64,000 nt of DNA, from assembly GCA_946415315.1 (NCBI GenBank), contig CAMKRZ010000010.1, positions 1-64,000 on the forward strand, read 5' to 3'. This DNA comes from an uncultured Lachnoclostridium sp. Lineage in GTDB: Bacteria > Bacillota > Clostridia > Lachnospirales > Lachnospiraceae. The notes under the pieces were generated by a model, which worked only from the letters and a program-made list of their open reading frames with translations, was not told the origin of the DNA and searched no databases. Made by a program: the position numbers and the translations under genes. Shown here in pieces: positions 51,529-60,356 of the stretch (the first letter of the stretch is position 1; each line of letters starts with the position of its first letter).

Positions 51529-52590
51529 ATGAATAAAGACTGGTCGGAAAAGAATAAAAAGATGCAGGCGCTCATCGGCAGGGAAGCGACGTTCGCCGAG
51601 GGAATCGAAGTGCTGATTGACTTGCGAAACGATCTGTTTGGGCAGATATCGTATATTGCAAATTCGTATCCGGAGGAAGCCTTTTACCGGATGCCGTTTG
51701 CGGGAGCTGAAGGATACCACAGTAAGACACTTGCGTATTCCATGTGGCACATCTTCCGAATCGAGGATATCGTGGCGCATACGCTGATCTGCGGTGACGA
51801 GCAGGTCCTTCTCACCGGCAAATGGCAAGGGAAAACAGGCAGTCCCATCATCACTACAGGCAATGAGCTGAAGGGCGGAGAGATTGCGGAATTCTCAAAG
51901 AAACTCAGTGTCAAAGCCTTGTTTGAGTATTGCAAAGCGGTGATGGATTCCACCAACGAGTTTCTGAGAAAGCTTACTTACAAGGATTTGAAACGGAAAT
52001 TTTCCGACGAGGATAAGAAACGGGTGATCGACAGCCGGTGCGTGAGCACGGACGAGGATGCCTTCTGGCTTATCGATTACTGGTGCGGCAAGGATGTCCG
52101 GGGACTTTTGAAAATGCCTTTTTCCAGGCATTGGATCATGCATATCGAGGCAATATGCCGCATCACCGATAAACTGTGTCAGAACGCAAGAAAGGGCGTT
52201 GACCCCATCGCCCGCTGCGGCCTGTCCTGCAACCATTGCTTCCTGAGAAAATGGTGCGGAGGGTGCAGAACGGCTTACAACACCTGTTCCGACGCATGCC
52301 GTTATCCCGGAAAGGTATGCCCCAACACTGCCTGCTGCATGGAAAAGGGCATCGACGGCTGCTACGATTGCGATGCGCTTGCGACTTGCCGGAAAGGCTT
52401 CTACGAATACGATGACGTGAACGCCATCAAGGCGATGGCGATGTTCATCAATAAGTACGGGAAAGAGGAACTTTTGAAAACCATGGATCAGCTTCACAGA
52501 GAGCATGATTTCGAAAAAATTCAGGAGGTTCTCGGGAACGACATCAAAGAAGGACTCAGGATACTGGAGGAAACTCACCACGAAGGGTGA
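51529..52590 (+). CDS. DinB-like domain fused to cysteine-rich DUF3795
   Basis: A 353-residue fusion. Residues 1-215 form a four-helix DinB/DUF664-like bundle; His in GYHSKTLAYSMWHIFRIED and SRHWIMHIEAICRI are placed like the metal-binding His of that family. Residues 228-300 are a DUF3795 module with a Cys cluster from ARCGLSCNHCFLRKWCGGC to GCYDCDALATC, likely binding zinc or an Fe-S cluster. A helical tail ends the chain. DinB-like proteins include thiol-dependent transferases (BshA/YfiT group); the pairing with DUF3795 is unexplained. ATG 51529 follows AGAGGA. Confidence 0.87.
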   Translation: MNKDWSEKNKKMQALIGREATFAEGIEVLIDLRNDLFGQISYIANSYPEEAFYRMPFAGAEGYHSKTLAYSMWHIFRIEDIVAHTLICGDEQVLLTGKWQGKTGSPIITTGNELKGGEIAEFSKKLSVKALFEYCKAVMDSTNEFLRKLTYKDLKRKFSDEDKKRVIDSRCVSTDEDAFWLIDYWCGKDVRGLLKMPFSRHWIMHIEAICRITDKLCQNARKGVDPIARCGLSCNHCFLRKWCGGCRTAYNTCSDACRYPGKVCPNTACCMEKGIDGCYDCDALATCRKGFYEYDDVNAIKAMAMFINKYGKEELLKTMDQLHREHDFEKIQEVLGNDIKEGLRILEETHHEG

Positions 52591-52650
52591 GCGCAGTGAC
52601 CATACGAAGTGCCTGCCGGAAAACTCGCGTGAAATGGGAGTCTTGGAATA

Positions 52651-53265
52651 ATGATCGTAAAGGAAGAAATCAACGGAATCGAGATCGTCTGCGAGACCGG
52701 GGAGTATTATTTTTCACCGAAAAATGTGGACCGCGGTACGCGATTGATGCTTGAGACCGTGCCCGTCCGCGAGGGCGACAAGGTGCTCGACCTCGGCTGC
52801 GGCTACGGCGTTGTCGGGATTTATGCGGCGAAGCTGCTCGGAGGAGACCATGTCGTGATGTGCGATATCCTCGAGGACGCGGTGGCGCTCTCGACGGAGA
52901 ATCTCGCGCGAAATGGGATCGAGGGCGCGAAGGTGCTGCAGAGCGACGGCCTGAAGGGCGTGGAAGAGCGGGATTTTACGCTGATCTATTCGAATCCGCC
53001 TTACCATACAGACTTTTCGGTGGCGAAAGAGTTCATTGAGGACGGCTTTCGGAAGCTTGCGGTTGGCGGGCGGATGGTCATGGTGACCAAGCGGCTTGAC
53101 TGGTACCGGAACAAACTGAAGACCGTGTTCGGCGGCGTGAAGGTGTTCGAGGCGGAGGATTATTTCATCTTCCTCAGCGAGAAGCGCGCGGCGCGCGTGG
53201 AGAAGCCGAAGAAGAACACGCAGACGATGTCGAAGAAGCTGCAGCGCAAGTACGGAAAGAAGTAA
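52651..53265 (+). CDS. Small-domain methyltransferase (RsmC/MTS type)
   Basis: A 204-residue methyltransferase of the MTS group that includes the 16S rRNA G1207 enzyme RsmC. Motif I KVLDLGCGYGVVGIYAAK, the Asp loop VVMCDILEDAV, and the catalytic SNPPYHTDF (NPPY) are all present. The Lys-rich tail KPKKNTQTMSKKLQRKYGKK suggests RNA contact. NPPY supports N-methylation of a base, on rRNA or another RNA. ATG 52651 has only a distant GGGAG site. The next gene follows at 9 bp. Confidence 0.92.
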   Translation: MIVKEEINGIEIVCETGEYYFSPKNVDRGTRLMLETVPVREGDKVLDLGCGYGVVGIYAAKLLGGDHVVMCDILEDAVALSTENLARNGIEGAKVLQSDGLKGVEERDFTLIYSNPPYHTDFSVAKEFIEDGFRKLAVGGRMVMVTKRLDWYRNKLKTVFGGVKVFEAEDYFIFLSEKRAARVEKPKKNTQTMSKKLQRKYGKK

Positions 53266-53274
53266 GGAGCGAAG

Positions 53275-53757
53275 ATGATCATTCATCCGATTTCGCCTGT
53301 GTTTGACAGGGATTCCCGAGTGTTGATCCTCGGCAGCTTTCCGTCGGTCAAGTCGCGGGAGGCGGGATTTTTCTACGGGCATTCGCAGAACCGTTTCTGG
53401 AAGGTGACGGCGGCGGTGTTCGGCGAGGACGTGCCGCGGACAATCGAAGAAAAACGGGCGTTTTTGCTGAGAAATCACATCGCGGTCTGGGACGTGATCC
53501 ACTCGTGCGAGATCGAGGGTTCCTCGGACGCGAGCATACGGGACGTTGTGGCGAATGACCTTCGGGTGATCCTGGACGCAGCGACGATTGAAGCGATTTA
53601 CGTAAACGGTAAAACCGCACTCAAATATTACGAAAAATACATACAACCGACAATCCATCGGCCGGCGACCTGCCTTCCGTCCACAAGCCCCGCAAATGCG
53701 GCGTGGAGCACGGAGCGGCTTGTCGCGGAATGGAAGCGGGTTCGAATCGATCGGTGA
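53275..53757 (+). CDS. DNA-deoxyinosine glycosylase (uracil-DNA glycosylase superfamily)
   Basis: A 160-residue base-excision glycosylase. The active-site stretch LILGSFPSVKSREAGFFYGHSQNRFWKV matches the family of hypoxanthine/deoxyinosine glycosylases, and the terminal LPSTSPANA is the DNA-minor-groove loop (motif 2) of the superfamily. It removes deaminated adenine from DNA. ATG 53275 follows AAGGAGCGAAG, 9 bp after the methyltransferase. Confidence 0.93.
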   Translation: MIIHPISPVFDRDSRVLILGSFPSVKSREAGFFYGHSQNRFWKVTAAVFGEDVPRTIEEKRAFLLRNHIAVWDVIHSCEIEGSSDASIRDVVANDLRVILDAATIEAIYVNGKTALKYYEKYIQPTIHRPATCLPSTSPANAAWSTERLVAEWKRVRIDR

Positions 53758-53818
53758 ACTCGGATTCAGGAGGAACAATCCGTTACGATCACCGAGACGG
53801 AGACAAGGAAAAAGACTT

Positions 53819-55294
53819 ATGAATATTAAACTGAAACCTGTTAATGACAGTAATCGCGAAGCGGTGCTTGCGCTTTCCGTGCGTGAGGATCAGAGCTTTG
53901 TCGCGCCCAATGATGTTTCGTTAAGACAGGCAGACGAGGCAAACGCAGAGCAACCGGGTTTGGCGCGTCCGTTTGCGATTTACGCGGACGATAAGCTCGT
54001 CGGCTTTTGCATGTTTGCCTTCACCCCGGAAGAGGAAGCCCCGGATGACCGGTACTGGCTCTGGCGCTTCATGATCGACAAGAATGAGCAGGGGAATGGC
54101 TTCGGTCAGGCCGCGCTCAAGGAAATCATGAAGTACTTCAGAGAGAACGGCGCGGACATGATCTACCTTTCGACCGAGCCGGAAAATGAACTCGGTTTAC
54201 ACGTATATCACAAACTTGGCTTCCGTGAGACCGGCATAATAAGCGATGGTGAGATCGTGCTGATGCGGATGCTGAAAGGTCCGAACAAACTGATCAGGGA
54301 CTTTTACGGGGTCAATGTGGACGAGCCCCTGCACATCAGGGGAAAGAAAGGCTATGGCGTGAGCGCTGCGGTCAACGACAGCAACGGCGATATCCTGCAA
54401 TACTGCTCCGGCAGCGGAAGATACGGCGAGGATTTTCCGGTGAACCCGGATATGCTGTTCCAGGCGGGCTCTGTATCTAAGCCGATGTTTGCTCTGACGC
54501 TGCTCAGATATGCGGACAAGGGCAAGATTGACCTTGATGCAGATATCTCAGGCGTAATCCCGGAATTTGTCAAAAAGGGCCCCGTCACGTTCGAAGCGTT
54601 GCTTTCGCACACGGCGGGCTATAACATCCATGGCTTTCCGGGATACCCGGCGAAGCACGAACCGCTTTCCTCGGAAGATGTGCTGGCCGGCCGCGGCAAT
54701 ACGCCGAAGCTGCGCAGGATCAAACCATATGGAAAGCAGTACATCTATTCCGGCGGGGGCATCACGTTAGCTGAACTTGCATTTACCCGTATCACGGGAA
54801 CCAACCTCCGCGAAGCGTTCCGAAAGGAGGTAGCAGAACCTCTCGGTCTCAAGCGCAGCGGCTTCTTCCAGCCGCTTGATGAAGAGATGGTTGCATGTGC
54901 CGCGTTTGGCGGAAGGCTTGGCGCAGGGGAAGATCCGGAGCATGGTTATCACTATTATCCGGAGCATGCAGCGGCAGGCTTTTGGACCACGCCCACGGAA
55001 CTTGTGAAGATCGGTGTTGTCTTGTCGAGGAGCTATCGCAGGGGCGGATTCCTCAAAAAGAAGACCGCACAGCGCATGATGACTCCGGTCATGAATTCTT
55101 ACGGGTTGTGCATACAATGGTTCAAAGACGACATCGTCGGTCACTGCGGCTGGAACGAAGGATTTCTGACAAATTGGAGATTTTCACTGAAAAAAGAAAT
55201 CTGCGTGGCATTGATGTACAACAACGCCACGGTTGCCTCAAGCAAAGCGCTGGACAACGTCGCCTGTGAGATTTATAAAAACGCATGTTTATGA
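53819..55294 (+). CDS. GNAT acetyltransferase fused to beta-lactamase-like serine hydrolase
   Basis: A 491-residue fusion. Residues 1-150 are a GNAT (RFMIDKNEQGNGFGQAALKEIM with the acetyl-CoA loop, NELGLHVYHKLGFRETG). Residues 158-491 form a class C beta-lactamase/esterase-like fold: SxxK is Ser218-Val-Ser-Lys221, YxN becomes YSG (in YIYSGGG), and the third motif HxG is seen in HCGWNEGF. Such hydrolases are often peptidases or esterases of unknown substrate. One chain can therefore acylate and hydrolyse. ATG 53819; the gene follows the glycosylase by about 60 bp. Confidence 0.88.
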   Translation: MNIKLKPVNDSNREAVLALSVREDQSFVAPNDVSLRQADEANAEQPGLARPFAIYADDKLVGFCMFAFTPEEEAPDDRYWLWRFMIDKNEQGNGFGQAALKEIMKYFRENGADMIYLSTEPENELGLHVYHKLGFRETGIISDGEIVLMRMLKGPNKLIRDFYGVNVDEPLHIRGKKGYGVSAAVNDSNGDILQYCSGSGRYGEDFPVNPDMLFQAGSVSKPMFALTLLRYADKGKIDLDADISGVIPEFVKKGPVTFEALLSHTAGYNIHGFPGYPAKHEPLSSEDVLAGRGNTPKLRRIKPYGKQYIYSGGGITLAELAFTRITGTNLREAFRKEVAEPLGLKRSGFFQPLDEEMVACAAFGGRLGAGEDPEHGYHYYPEHAAAGFWTTPTELVKIGVVLSRSYRRGGFLKKKTAQRMMTPVMNSYGLCIQWFKDDIVGHCGWNEGFLTNWRFSLKKEICVALMYNNATVASSKALDNVACEIYKNACL

Positions 55295-55314
55295 AAGAGA
55301 CCATGCAAGCAGGA

Positions 55315-55333
55315 AAACCATAGAAAATGGTTT
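55315..55333. other. Intergenic hairpin
   Basis: AAACCAT-AGAAA-ATGGTTT, a perfect 7-bp stem between the fusion gene and the phosphinothricin-acetyltransferase-like gene. There is no T tract of useful length. Confidence 0.45.
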
Positions 55334-55355
55334 GATGTAAGGAGAATATAAGAAC

Positions 55356-55949
55356 ATGATTACATTTCGTGTCGCGAAGGTTGAGGACGCCTCGCGGATT
55401 CTTGAGATTTATGCTTACTACGTGGAATACACGGCGGTTTCGTACGAGTACGAGGTGCCGTCGCTTGAGGAGTTCACGGAGCGAGTGAGAAATACGCTTG
55501 AGAGATATCCGTACATTGTGGCGGAGGAGGACGGCCGGATTGTAGGCTATATCTACGCGTCGCGTTTTGCGCAGAGAGCGGCTTACGGCTGGGCTGCCGG
55601 CACTTCGATCTACATTGATCTGGATTACCATCGAAGAGGCATCGGGAAGCTTCTGTACGAGAAGCTTGAGGCGATCCTGAAGCTGCAAAACATCACCAAT
55701 CTCTACGCCGGCGCGGCGGATCCGATGGACGAGGAGGACCCGTACCTGACGAGAAACAGCGAGCATTTTCACGAGGCGATCGGCTACAAGACAGTCGCGC
55801 GCTACCACGGCTGCGGCAGCAAATTCGGCCGCTGGTACAACCTTCTGTGGATGGAGAAGATCATCAACGAGCACAGCGTTCCGCCGAAGGAAGTGATCCC
55901 GTTTTCCGAGTTGGACGTGAATGCGGTGCAGGCAATCCTGCAGGATTGA
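55356..55949 (+). CDS. Phosphinothricin N-acetyltransferase-like GNAT
   Basis: A 197-residue GNAT with the Pat/Bar pattern: RVAKVEDASRILEIYAYYVEYTAVSYEYEVP, EEDGRIVGYIYASRF, WAAGTSIYIDLDYHRRGIGKLLYEKLEAILKLQ (acetyl-CoA loop RRGIGK) and NSEHFHEAIGYKTVARYHGCGSKFGRWYNLLWME. The Trp-rich end is typical of phosphinothricin or methionine-sulfone acetylases; the true substrate is unknown. ATG 55356 follows AAGGAGAATATA. The next GNAT starts 10 bp after its stop. Confidence 0.9.
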   Translation: MITFRVAKVEDASRILEIYAYYVEYTAVSYEYEVPSLEEFTERVRNTLERYPYIVAEEDGRIVGYIYASRFAQRAAYGWAAGTSIYIDLDYHRRGIGKLLYEKLEAILKLQNITNLYAGAADPMDEEDPYLTRNSEHFHEAIGYKTVARYHGCGSKFGRWYNLLWMEKIINEHSVPPKEVIPFSELDVNAVQAILQD

Positions 55950-55959
55950 GGAACGGAAA

Positions 55960-56430
55960 ATGCTGATACGTGAAATGAAGGCGGAGGAAGCCGGCATTTT
56001 GAAAGACTTCCTATACGAGGCGATCTTTATTCCGGAGGGCGTGGAGCCGCCGGATCGGTCGATCGTCGAGCTGCCGGAACTTCGGATGTATTACGAGGAC
56101 TTCGGCAGCGGTCGCGCGGACTATTGTATGGTCGTGGAAGATAACGGGCGGGTGGTCGGCGCTGCGTGGACGCGCATCATGAACGACTACGGGCATGTGG
56201 ACGACGAGACGCCTTCATTTGCCATCTCGCTGTACAGGGAATATCGCGGCAGGGGGGCCGGAACGCGGCTTATGAAAGGAATGATCGGGCTATTGAGAAC
56301 CAAGGGCTTCCGGCGAGCATCGCTCGCGGTGCAGAAGGCCAACAAAGCAGCGATACGAGTGTATGAGAAGGTCGGCTTTCGGACAGTGGACGAAAATGCC
56401 GAGGAGTATATCATGGTCTGTGACCTGTGA
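55960..56430 (+). CDS. GNAT N-acetyltransferase
   Basis: A 156-residue GNAT: MVVEDNGRVVGAAWTRIM, FAISLYREYRGRGAGTRLMKGMIGLLRTKG (acetyl-CoA loop RGRGAGT) and NKAAIRVYEKVGFRTVDENAEEYIMV. It belongs to the group with a mobile first segment of 40 residues (IREMKAEEAGILKDFLYEAIF). ATG 55960 follows GAGGAACGGAAA closely behind the previous gene, so the pair is probably co-translated. Confidence 0.92.
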   Translation: MLIREMKAEEAGILKDFLYEAIFIPEGVEPPDRSIVELPELRMYYEDFGSGRADYCMVVEDNGRVVGAAWTRIMNDYGHVDDETPSFAISLYREYRGRGAGTRLMKGMIGLLRTKGFRRASLAVQKANKAAIRVYEKVGFRTVDENAEEYIMVCDL

Positions 56431-56482
56431 GGAGCGCTGAAAGCAGTGTGCTGACGGCGTAGATTGCAGTAAGGAGCTGAGA

Positions 56483-56932
56483 ATGGACAGAACGGAACGA
56501 GTGGAACTGGCAGTGCTCTGCCTGATCAAGGACGGCGACCGAGTGCTGTTGCAAAACCGTGTGAAGAAGGACTGGCAGGGGTACACGCTGCCGGGCGGTC
56601 ACGTGGAGCGTGGGGAATCCTTCGTCGACGCGGTTGTGCGCGAGATGAAGGAGGAGACGGGGCTTACGATCGAGAAGCCCAGGATGGTCGGAATCAAGCA
56701 GTTTCCAATCGACGGCGGGCGCTACATCGTGCTTTTGTTCGAGGCGACGCAGTTCACGGGCGCGGTTGTTTCGTCCGAGGAGGGCGAGATGACGTGGGTC
56801 GACCGCGCGGAGCTCGCGAACATTTCGGCGGTTGACGATCTGCAGGAGCTTTTGAAGGTTTTCGATGATCCGGAGCTCACGGAGTTTCAATACATTGTGG
56901 ACGGTGACGAGTGGCTGATCAACCTGAAATGA
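56483..56932 (+). CDS. Nudix hydrolase, MutT/8-oxo-dGTP type
   Basis: A 149-residue Nudix protein. The box starts GGHVERGE and ends REMKEETGL, complete with the metal-binding Glu. The leading segment LAVLCLIKDGDRVLLQNR and the Gly/Leu-rich strand YTLPGGH are typical of 8-oxo-dGTP diphosphatases in Firmicutes, which remove oxidised nucleotides. ATG 56483 follows AAGGAGCTGAGA, and the HAD-GNAT gene follows at 28 bp. Confidence 0.92.
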   Translation: MDRTERVELAVLCLIKDGDRVLLQNRVKKDWQGYTLPGGHVERGESFVDAVVREMKEETGLTIEKPRMVGIKQFPIDGGRYIVLLFEATQFTGAVVSSEEGEMTWVDRAELANISAVDDLQELLKVFDDPELTEFQYIVDGDEWLINLK

Positions 56933-56960
56933 CCGATTGACGGAAAGGACGAGGCGCAAA

Positions 56961-58139
56961 ATGAAGAAACCGAAAATGATCCTGTTTGACTACGGCCAGA
57001 CGCTCATCACGGAGGGGCCGTTCTGCGGCCTAAACGGCACAGCAGCGGTGATGCAGCATGCGACGAGAAACCGCTACAACCTTACGCCCGAGCAGGTTCA
57101 GGCGGAGGCGGTCGCGGTCATCAAAGAGATGAAGCGCGCGGATCCGAACACGCCGGGCACCAAAAGCGTTGAAATCCCGAATCACATGTTCACATCGTAT
57201 CTCTACGAGTCGCTTGGAATTACGATCGACCTGACTTCGGCGGAGATCGACCGCGTGTTCTGGGATGCGGCGTCGCCCGGAAGACCGACGGAGGGCATGA
57301 CAGCGTTCCTGCAGTTTCTGTGGGAGCAGGGCATCCGCACGGCGGTACTCAGCAACATTTCCTATGACGGAAATATCGTGCGCGAGCGGATTAACAAGGT
57401 GCTTCCGGACAATCATTTTGAATTTATCATCCCGACCAGCGAGTATCTGTTCCGCAAGCCGAATCCGAGGATTTTCCGGCTGGCGCTCGAGAAGGCGGAC
57501 CTCGCGCCGGAGGATGTCTGGTACATCGGCGACAACTACCGGTGGGACGTCGAGGGTTCGCGCAGCGTGGGGCTGTTTCCGGTCTGGTACAAGGGGGATG
57601 TCGACTACGAGCAGGACGACCACGACGACGTGTTGACGATCATGAAGTGGGACGAACTGCGAAAGATTATTGAGGAGAATTTTCCAATGAACGAATTACA
57701 ATACAAGGCGCTTCGGGAGATCCCGGAGCGTAAGGACGACGCGGCACAGTGGTTCCACGAAAAATGGGGCGTGCCCGCGGAGGCGTACCTCGAGTGCATG
57801 GACGCCTACCTAAACGGCGAGACCGAGTACGGCTGGTACGTGTGCCTCGATGGTGACAGGATCGTCGGCGGACTCGGCGTGATCGAGAACGACTTCCACG
57901 ACCGCAAGGACCTGACACCCAACGTGTGCGCAGTGTACACCGAGGAAGGCTACCGCTGCCGCGGCATCGCCGGCAAACTTCTGGACTTCGTCGTGGAGGA
58001 CCAGCGTGCGCACGGCATCTCGCCGGTGTATCTCGTGACGGACCACACGGGCTTCTATGAGCGGTACGGCTGGGAGTTCCACTGCATGGCGCAGGGTGAC
58101 GATGAGCCGGAGATGACGAGACTGTACATCCATCGGTAA
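56961..58139 (+). CDS. HAD hydrolase fused to GNAT acetyltransferase
   Basis: A 392-residue fusion. Residues 1-236 are a HAD phosphatase: nucleophile motif LFDYGQTLI, motif II VLSNISYDG, Lys in FRKPNPRIF and motif IV WYIGDNYRWDVEGSRSVG. Residues 240-392 are a GNAT beginning at an internal Met (NFPMNELQYKALREIPERKDDAAQWFHEKWGVP), with the acetyl-CoA loop YRCRGIAGKLLDFVVE and TGFYERYGWEFHCMA. The internal Met may also serve as a separate start, since GAGGAGA precedes it. The HAD part resembles YjjG-type nucleotidases in layout. Confidence 0.9.
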   Translation: MKKPKMILFDYGQTLITEGPFCGLNGTAAVMQHATRNRYNLTPEQVQAEAVAVIKEMKRADPNTPGTKSVEIPNHMFTSYLYESLGITIDLTSAEIDRVFWDAASPGRPTEGMTAFLQFLWEQGIRTAVLSNISYDGNIVRERINKVLPDNHFEFIIPTSEYLFRKPNPRIFRLALEKADLAPEDVWYIGDNYRWDVEGSRSVGLFPVWYKGDVDYEQDDHDDVLTIMKWDELRKIIEENFPMNELQYKALREIPERKDDAAQWFHEKWGVPAEAYLECMDAYLNGETEYGWYVCLDGDRIVGGLGVIENDFHDRKDLTPNVCAVYTEEGYRCRGIAGKLLDFVVEDQRAHGISPVYLVTDHTGFYERYGWEFHCMAQGDDEPEMTRLYIHR

Positions 58140-58191
58140 AGTAAGCGGAGAGCGTCCGTAAAAGGACGTTCGAGAAACGGAGATATGAAAC

Positions 58192-58671
58192 ATGCAGGTT
58201 CGCGAGTACACGAAAGATGATCTGCCGGACATGATCCGGATCTGGAACGAGGTTGTCGAGGATGGCATCGCGTTCCCACAGGAAGAGATGCTTGACACGG
58301 AGAGCGGGAAAGCATTTTTCGCTTCACAGAGCTACAACGGCGTCGCGGAGGAGGACGGCAAGGTCTACGGACTTTACATCCTGCATCCGAACAACATCGG
58401 TCGGTGCGGGCACATCTGCAACGCGAGTTACGCGGTGTCGTCGGATGCGCGCGGGCGACACATCGGCGAGATGCTGGTGAAGGACTGCCTGCGGATGGGC
58501 CGGGAGCTTGGCTTCCGCGTTTTGCAGTTCAACGCGGTCGTTGAGCGCAATGTGCACGCGCGACACCTTTATGAGCGGCTCGGTTTCATGCAGCTCGGGA
58601 CGATCCCGGGCGGTTTCCGCATGAAGGACGGGCACTATGAGAACATCTGCCCGTATTACCACGAGCTGTAG
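58192..58671 (+). CDS. GNAT N-acetyltransferase
   Basis: A 159-residue GNAT: VREYTKDDLPDMIRIWNEVVEDGIAFP, NGVAEEDGKVYGLYILHPN, NASYAVSSDARGRHIGEMLVKDCLRMG (acetyl-CoA loop RGRHIGE) and NVHARHLYERLGFMQLGTIPGGF. A close relative by pattern of the Acetyltransf_1 proteins elsewhere in the array. ATG 58192 follows CGGAGAT; a second ATG at 58184 is out of frame. Confidence 0.92.
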   Translation: MQVREYTKDDLPDMIRIWNEVVEDGIAFPQEEMLDTESGKAFFASQSYNGVAEEDGKVYGLYILHPNNIGRCGHICNASYAVSSDARGRHIGEMLVKDCLRMGRELGFRVLQFNAVVERNVHARHLYERLGFMQLGTIPGGFRMKDGHYENICPYYHEL

Positions 58672-58735
58672 AAGATATTGCTGTGCAAGTATTTGAAGGA
58701 TTGAAGGACAAAGATAAAGAATTGGAGATTTGAGT

Positions 58736-59260
58736 ATGACAGTATATTATGATGACGGAACCATCAAGGTTCGCAGCATGACTGAGGCGGACGCGAAGGT
58801 TCTGTTTGACACGTACAACTCGTACGGTTGGCATCCGCAGATGGAGACGTACGAGGGTTACCTTCGGGAGCAGGAGGCCGGCGAACGGCTCGTGTTCATT
58901 CCGGAATACAAGGGAGAAGTTGTCGGTATCTGCACGCTGGTGCTGCATCCGACGGAAGGACCTTACGCCGGCAAAGGATGGCCGGAGATCGTGGACCTGT
59001 GTGTGTTCTTCCACACCCACAACGCAGGCATCGGCAACAAGCTTCTGGATGTGGCGGAAGCTGAGGCAGCGAAGATCACGGATCACGTGTTCCTTGCGGT
59101 CGGCGTGCACTCCGGGTATGGTCCGGCGCAGCGCATTTACGTGAAGCGAGGTTATATTCCGGACGGCAGCGGCGTATGGTACCAGGGCAAGCAGCTCGGG
59201 CAGTACGAACCGTGCGTCAACGACGATGATCTGCTGCTGTTTATGGCGAAGGAACTGTAA
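58736..59260 (+). CDS. GNAT N-acetyltransferase
   Basis: A 174-residue GNAT of the AAC(3)-I/arylamine-unrelated type: FIPEYKGEVVGICTLVLHPTEG, EIVDLCVFFHTHNAGIGNKLLDVAEAEAAK (acetyl-CoA loop NAGIGN, where Arg/Gln is replaced) and YGPAQRIYVKRGYIPDGSGVWYQGK. ATG 58736 follows GGAG by about seven bases. The final strand is followed by DDDLLLFMAKEL, a common GNAT end. Confidence 0.9.
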   Translation: MTVYYDDGTIKVRSMTEADAKVLFDTYNSYGWHPQMETYEGYLREQEAGERLVFIPEYKGEVVGICTLVLHPTEGPYAGKGWPEIVDLCVFFHTHNAGIGNKLLDVAEAEAAKITDHVFLAVGVHSGYGPAQRIYVKRGYIPDGSGVWYQGKQLGQYEPCVNDDDLLLFMAKEL

Positions 59261-59300
59261 GGGAAGCGCTTTCATTTTTCGAGATAAAGGAGAAAACGGT

Positions 59301-60248
59301 ATGGAACTTTGGGACCTGTTTGACAGCGAGAGAAAGCCGCTCGGACGCACGCACGTGCGCGGCGAGGCGTTCGGTGAGGGCGAGTACTACGTGTGCGTCG
59401 AGGTGTGGATCCGGAATTCGAAGGGCGAGTTTTTGATCACGAAGCGCCACCCGGCCAAGAAGGCGGGCAATCAGTGGGAATTTGTCGGCGGCGGTACGCT
59501 TGCGGGCGAGACCACGCTGCAGTCGGCCGTGCGCGAGATCGCGGAGGAGACCGGCATTGTGGCAAAAGAGCATGAGTTCACGCTCTTTACGACATATCAG
59601 CGCAAGAACTATTTCCAGGATATCTATCTGTTGCGCAGGGATGTTGACATCGAGGACATCGTGCTTCAGCCGGATGAGGCGGTCGATGCGCGCTGGGCGA
59701 CGGAGGAGGACATCCTTGCGCTGATCGCGAACCAGGAGTTTGTATACTCACTGGGACAGCGGTTTGAGATGTACCGGGACACCGTGCGGCAGCTTCCGGA
59801 GCAGTCTTCCTTTCACGACGTAAGCGACCTTCGTACGGACGAGATTTTCCTTCGGCTGGTGCGCACGTGCGAGGCGAAGCCGGAGAAGCAGTGGGTGCCG
59901 GCGTATCATTTTGAGATCTGCCTGTTGGACGGTACGAAGATCGGAATCTGCGACCTGCGCATCGGACACAACGACAAGCTTTATGTCGGCGGCAACATCG
60001 GCTACGGAATCGACGAGCCGTACCGCGGACATCACTATGCAGCGAAGGCATGCGAGCTGCTGTTTGCGCAGGCGCGCAAGCACGACCTTGGGTACGTGAT
60101 CATCACGTGCGTTCCGACGAACGACGCGTCCGCGCGCACCTGTGAGCTGGCCGGCGGAACATATCTGGAGACCGTGGACATTCCTGAGGATAACGAGATG
60201 TACGCGGAGGGCAAGCGGCAGGTGAAGGTGTACCGGTTTGAACTTTAG
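59301..60248 (+). CDS. Nudix hydrolase fused to GNAT acetyltransferase
   Basis: A 315-residue fusion. Residues 1-165 are an IPP-isomerase-like Nudix unit (ELWDLFDSERKPLGRTHVRGE), with the Nudix box from GGGTLAGE to REIAEETGI. Residues 170-315 are a GNAT: FHDVSDLRTDEIFLRL, GIGYGIDEPYRGHHYAAKACELLFAQARKH (acetyl-CoA loop YRGHHYAAK) and NDASARTCELAGGTYLE. The Nudix part resembles the YfcD group. ATG 59301 follows AAAGGAGAAAA. It ends at a terminator (60256). Confidence 0.9.
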   Translation: MELWDLFDSERKPLGRTHVRGEAFGEGEYYVCVEVWIRNSKGEFLITKRHPAKKAGNQWEFVGGGTLAGETTLQSAVREIAEETGIVAKEHEFTLFTTYQRKNYFQDIYLLRRDVDIEDIVLQPDEAVDARWATEEDILALIANQEFVYSLGQRFEMYRDTVRQLPEQSSFHDVSDLRTDEIFLRLVRTCEAKPEKQWVPAYHFEICLLDGTKIGICDLRIGHNDKLYVGGNIGYGIDEPYRGHHYAAKACELLFAQARKHDLGYVIITCVPTNDASARTCELAGGTYLETVDIPEDNEMYAEGKRQVKVYRFEL

Positions 60249-60255
60249 AAACAGC

Positions 60256-60295
60256 CTGTGCTTCGGAAAATTCCGGGGCACAGGATATATTTTTC
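60256..60295 (+). terminator. Terminator after the Nudix-GNAT gene
   Basis: Stem CCTGTGC/GCACAGG (60256-60262 and 60279-60285) with an inner palindrome TCGGAAAATTCCG, followed by ATATATTTTTC. It closes the array segment that runs up to 60248. Confidence 0.8.
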
Positions 60296-60356
60296 AATGA
60301 ACATGACATAGAGATGACATGTTTAGCGTGGTAGGATGCGTCAGGAGCGTGAGCAA

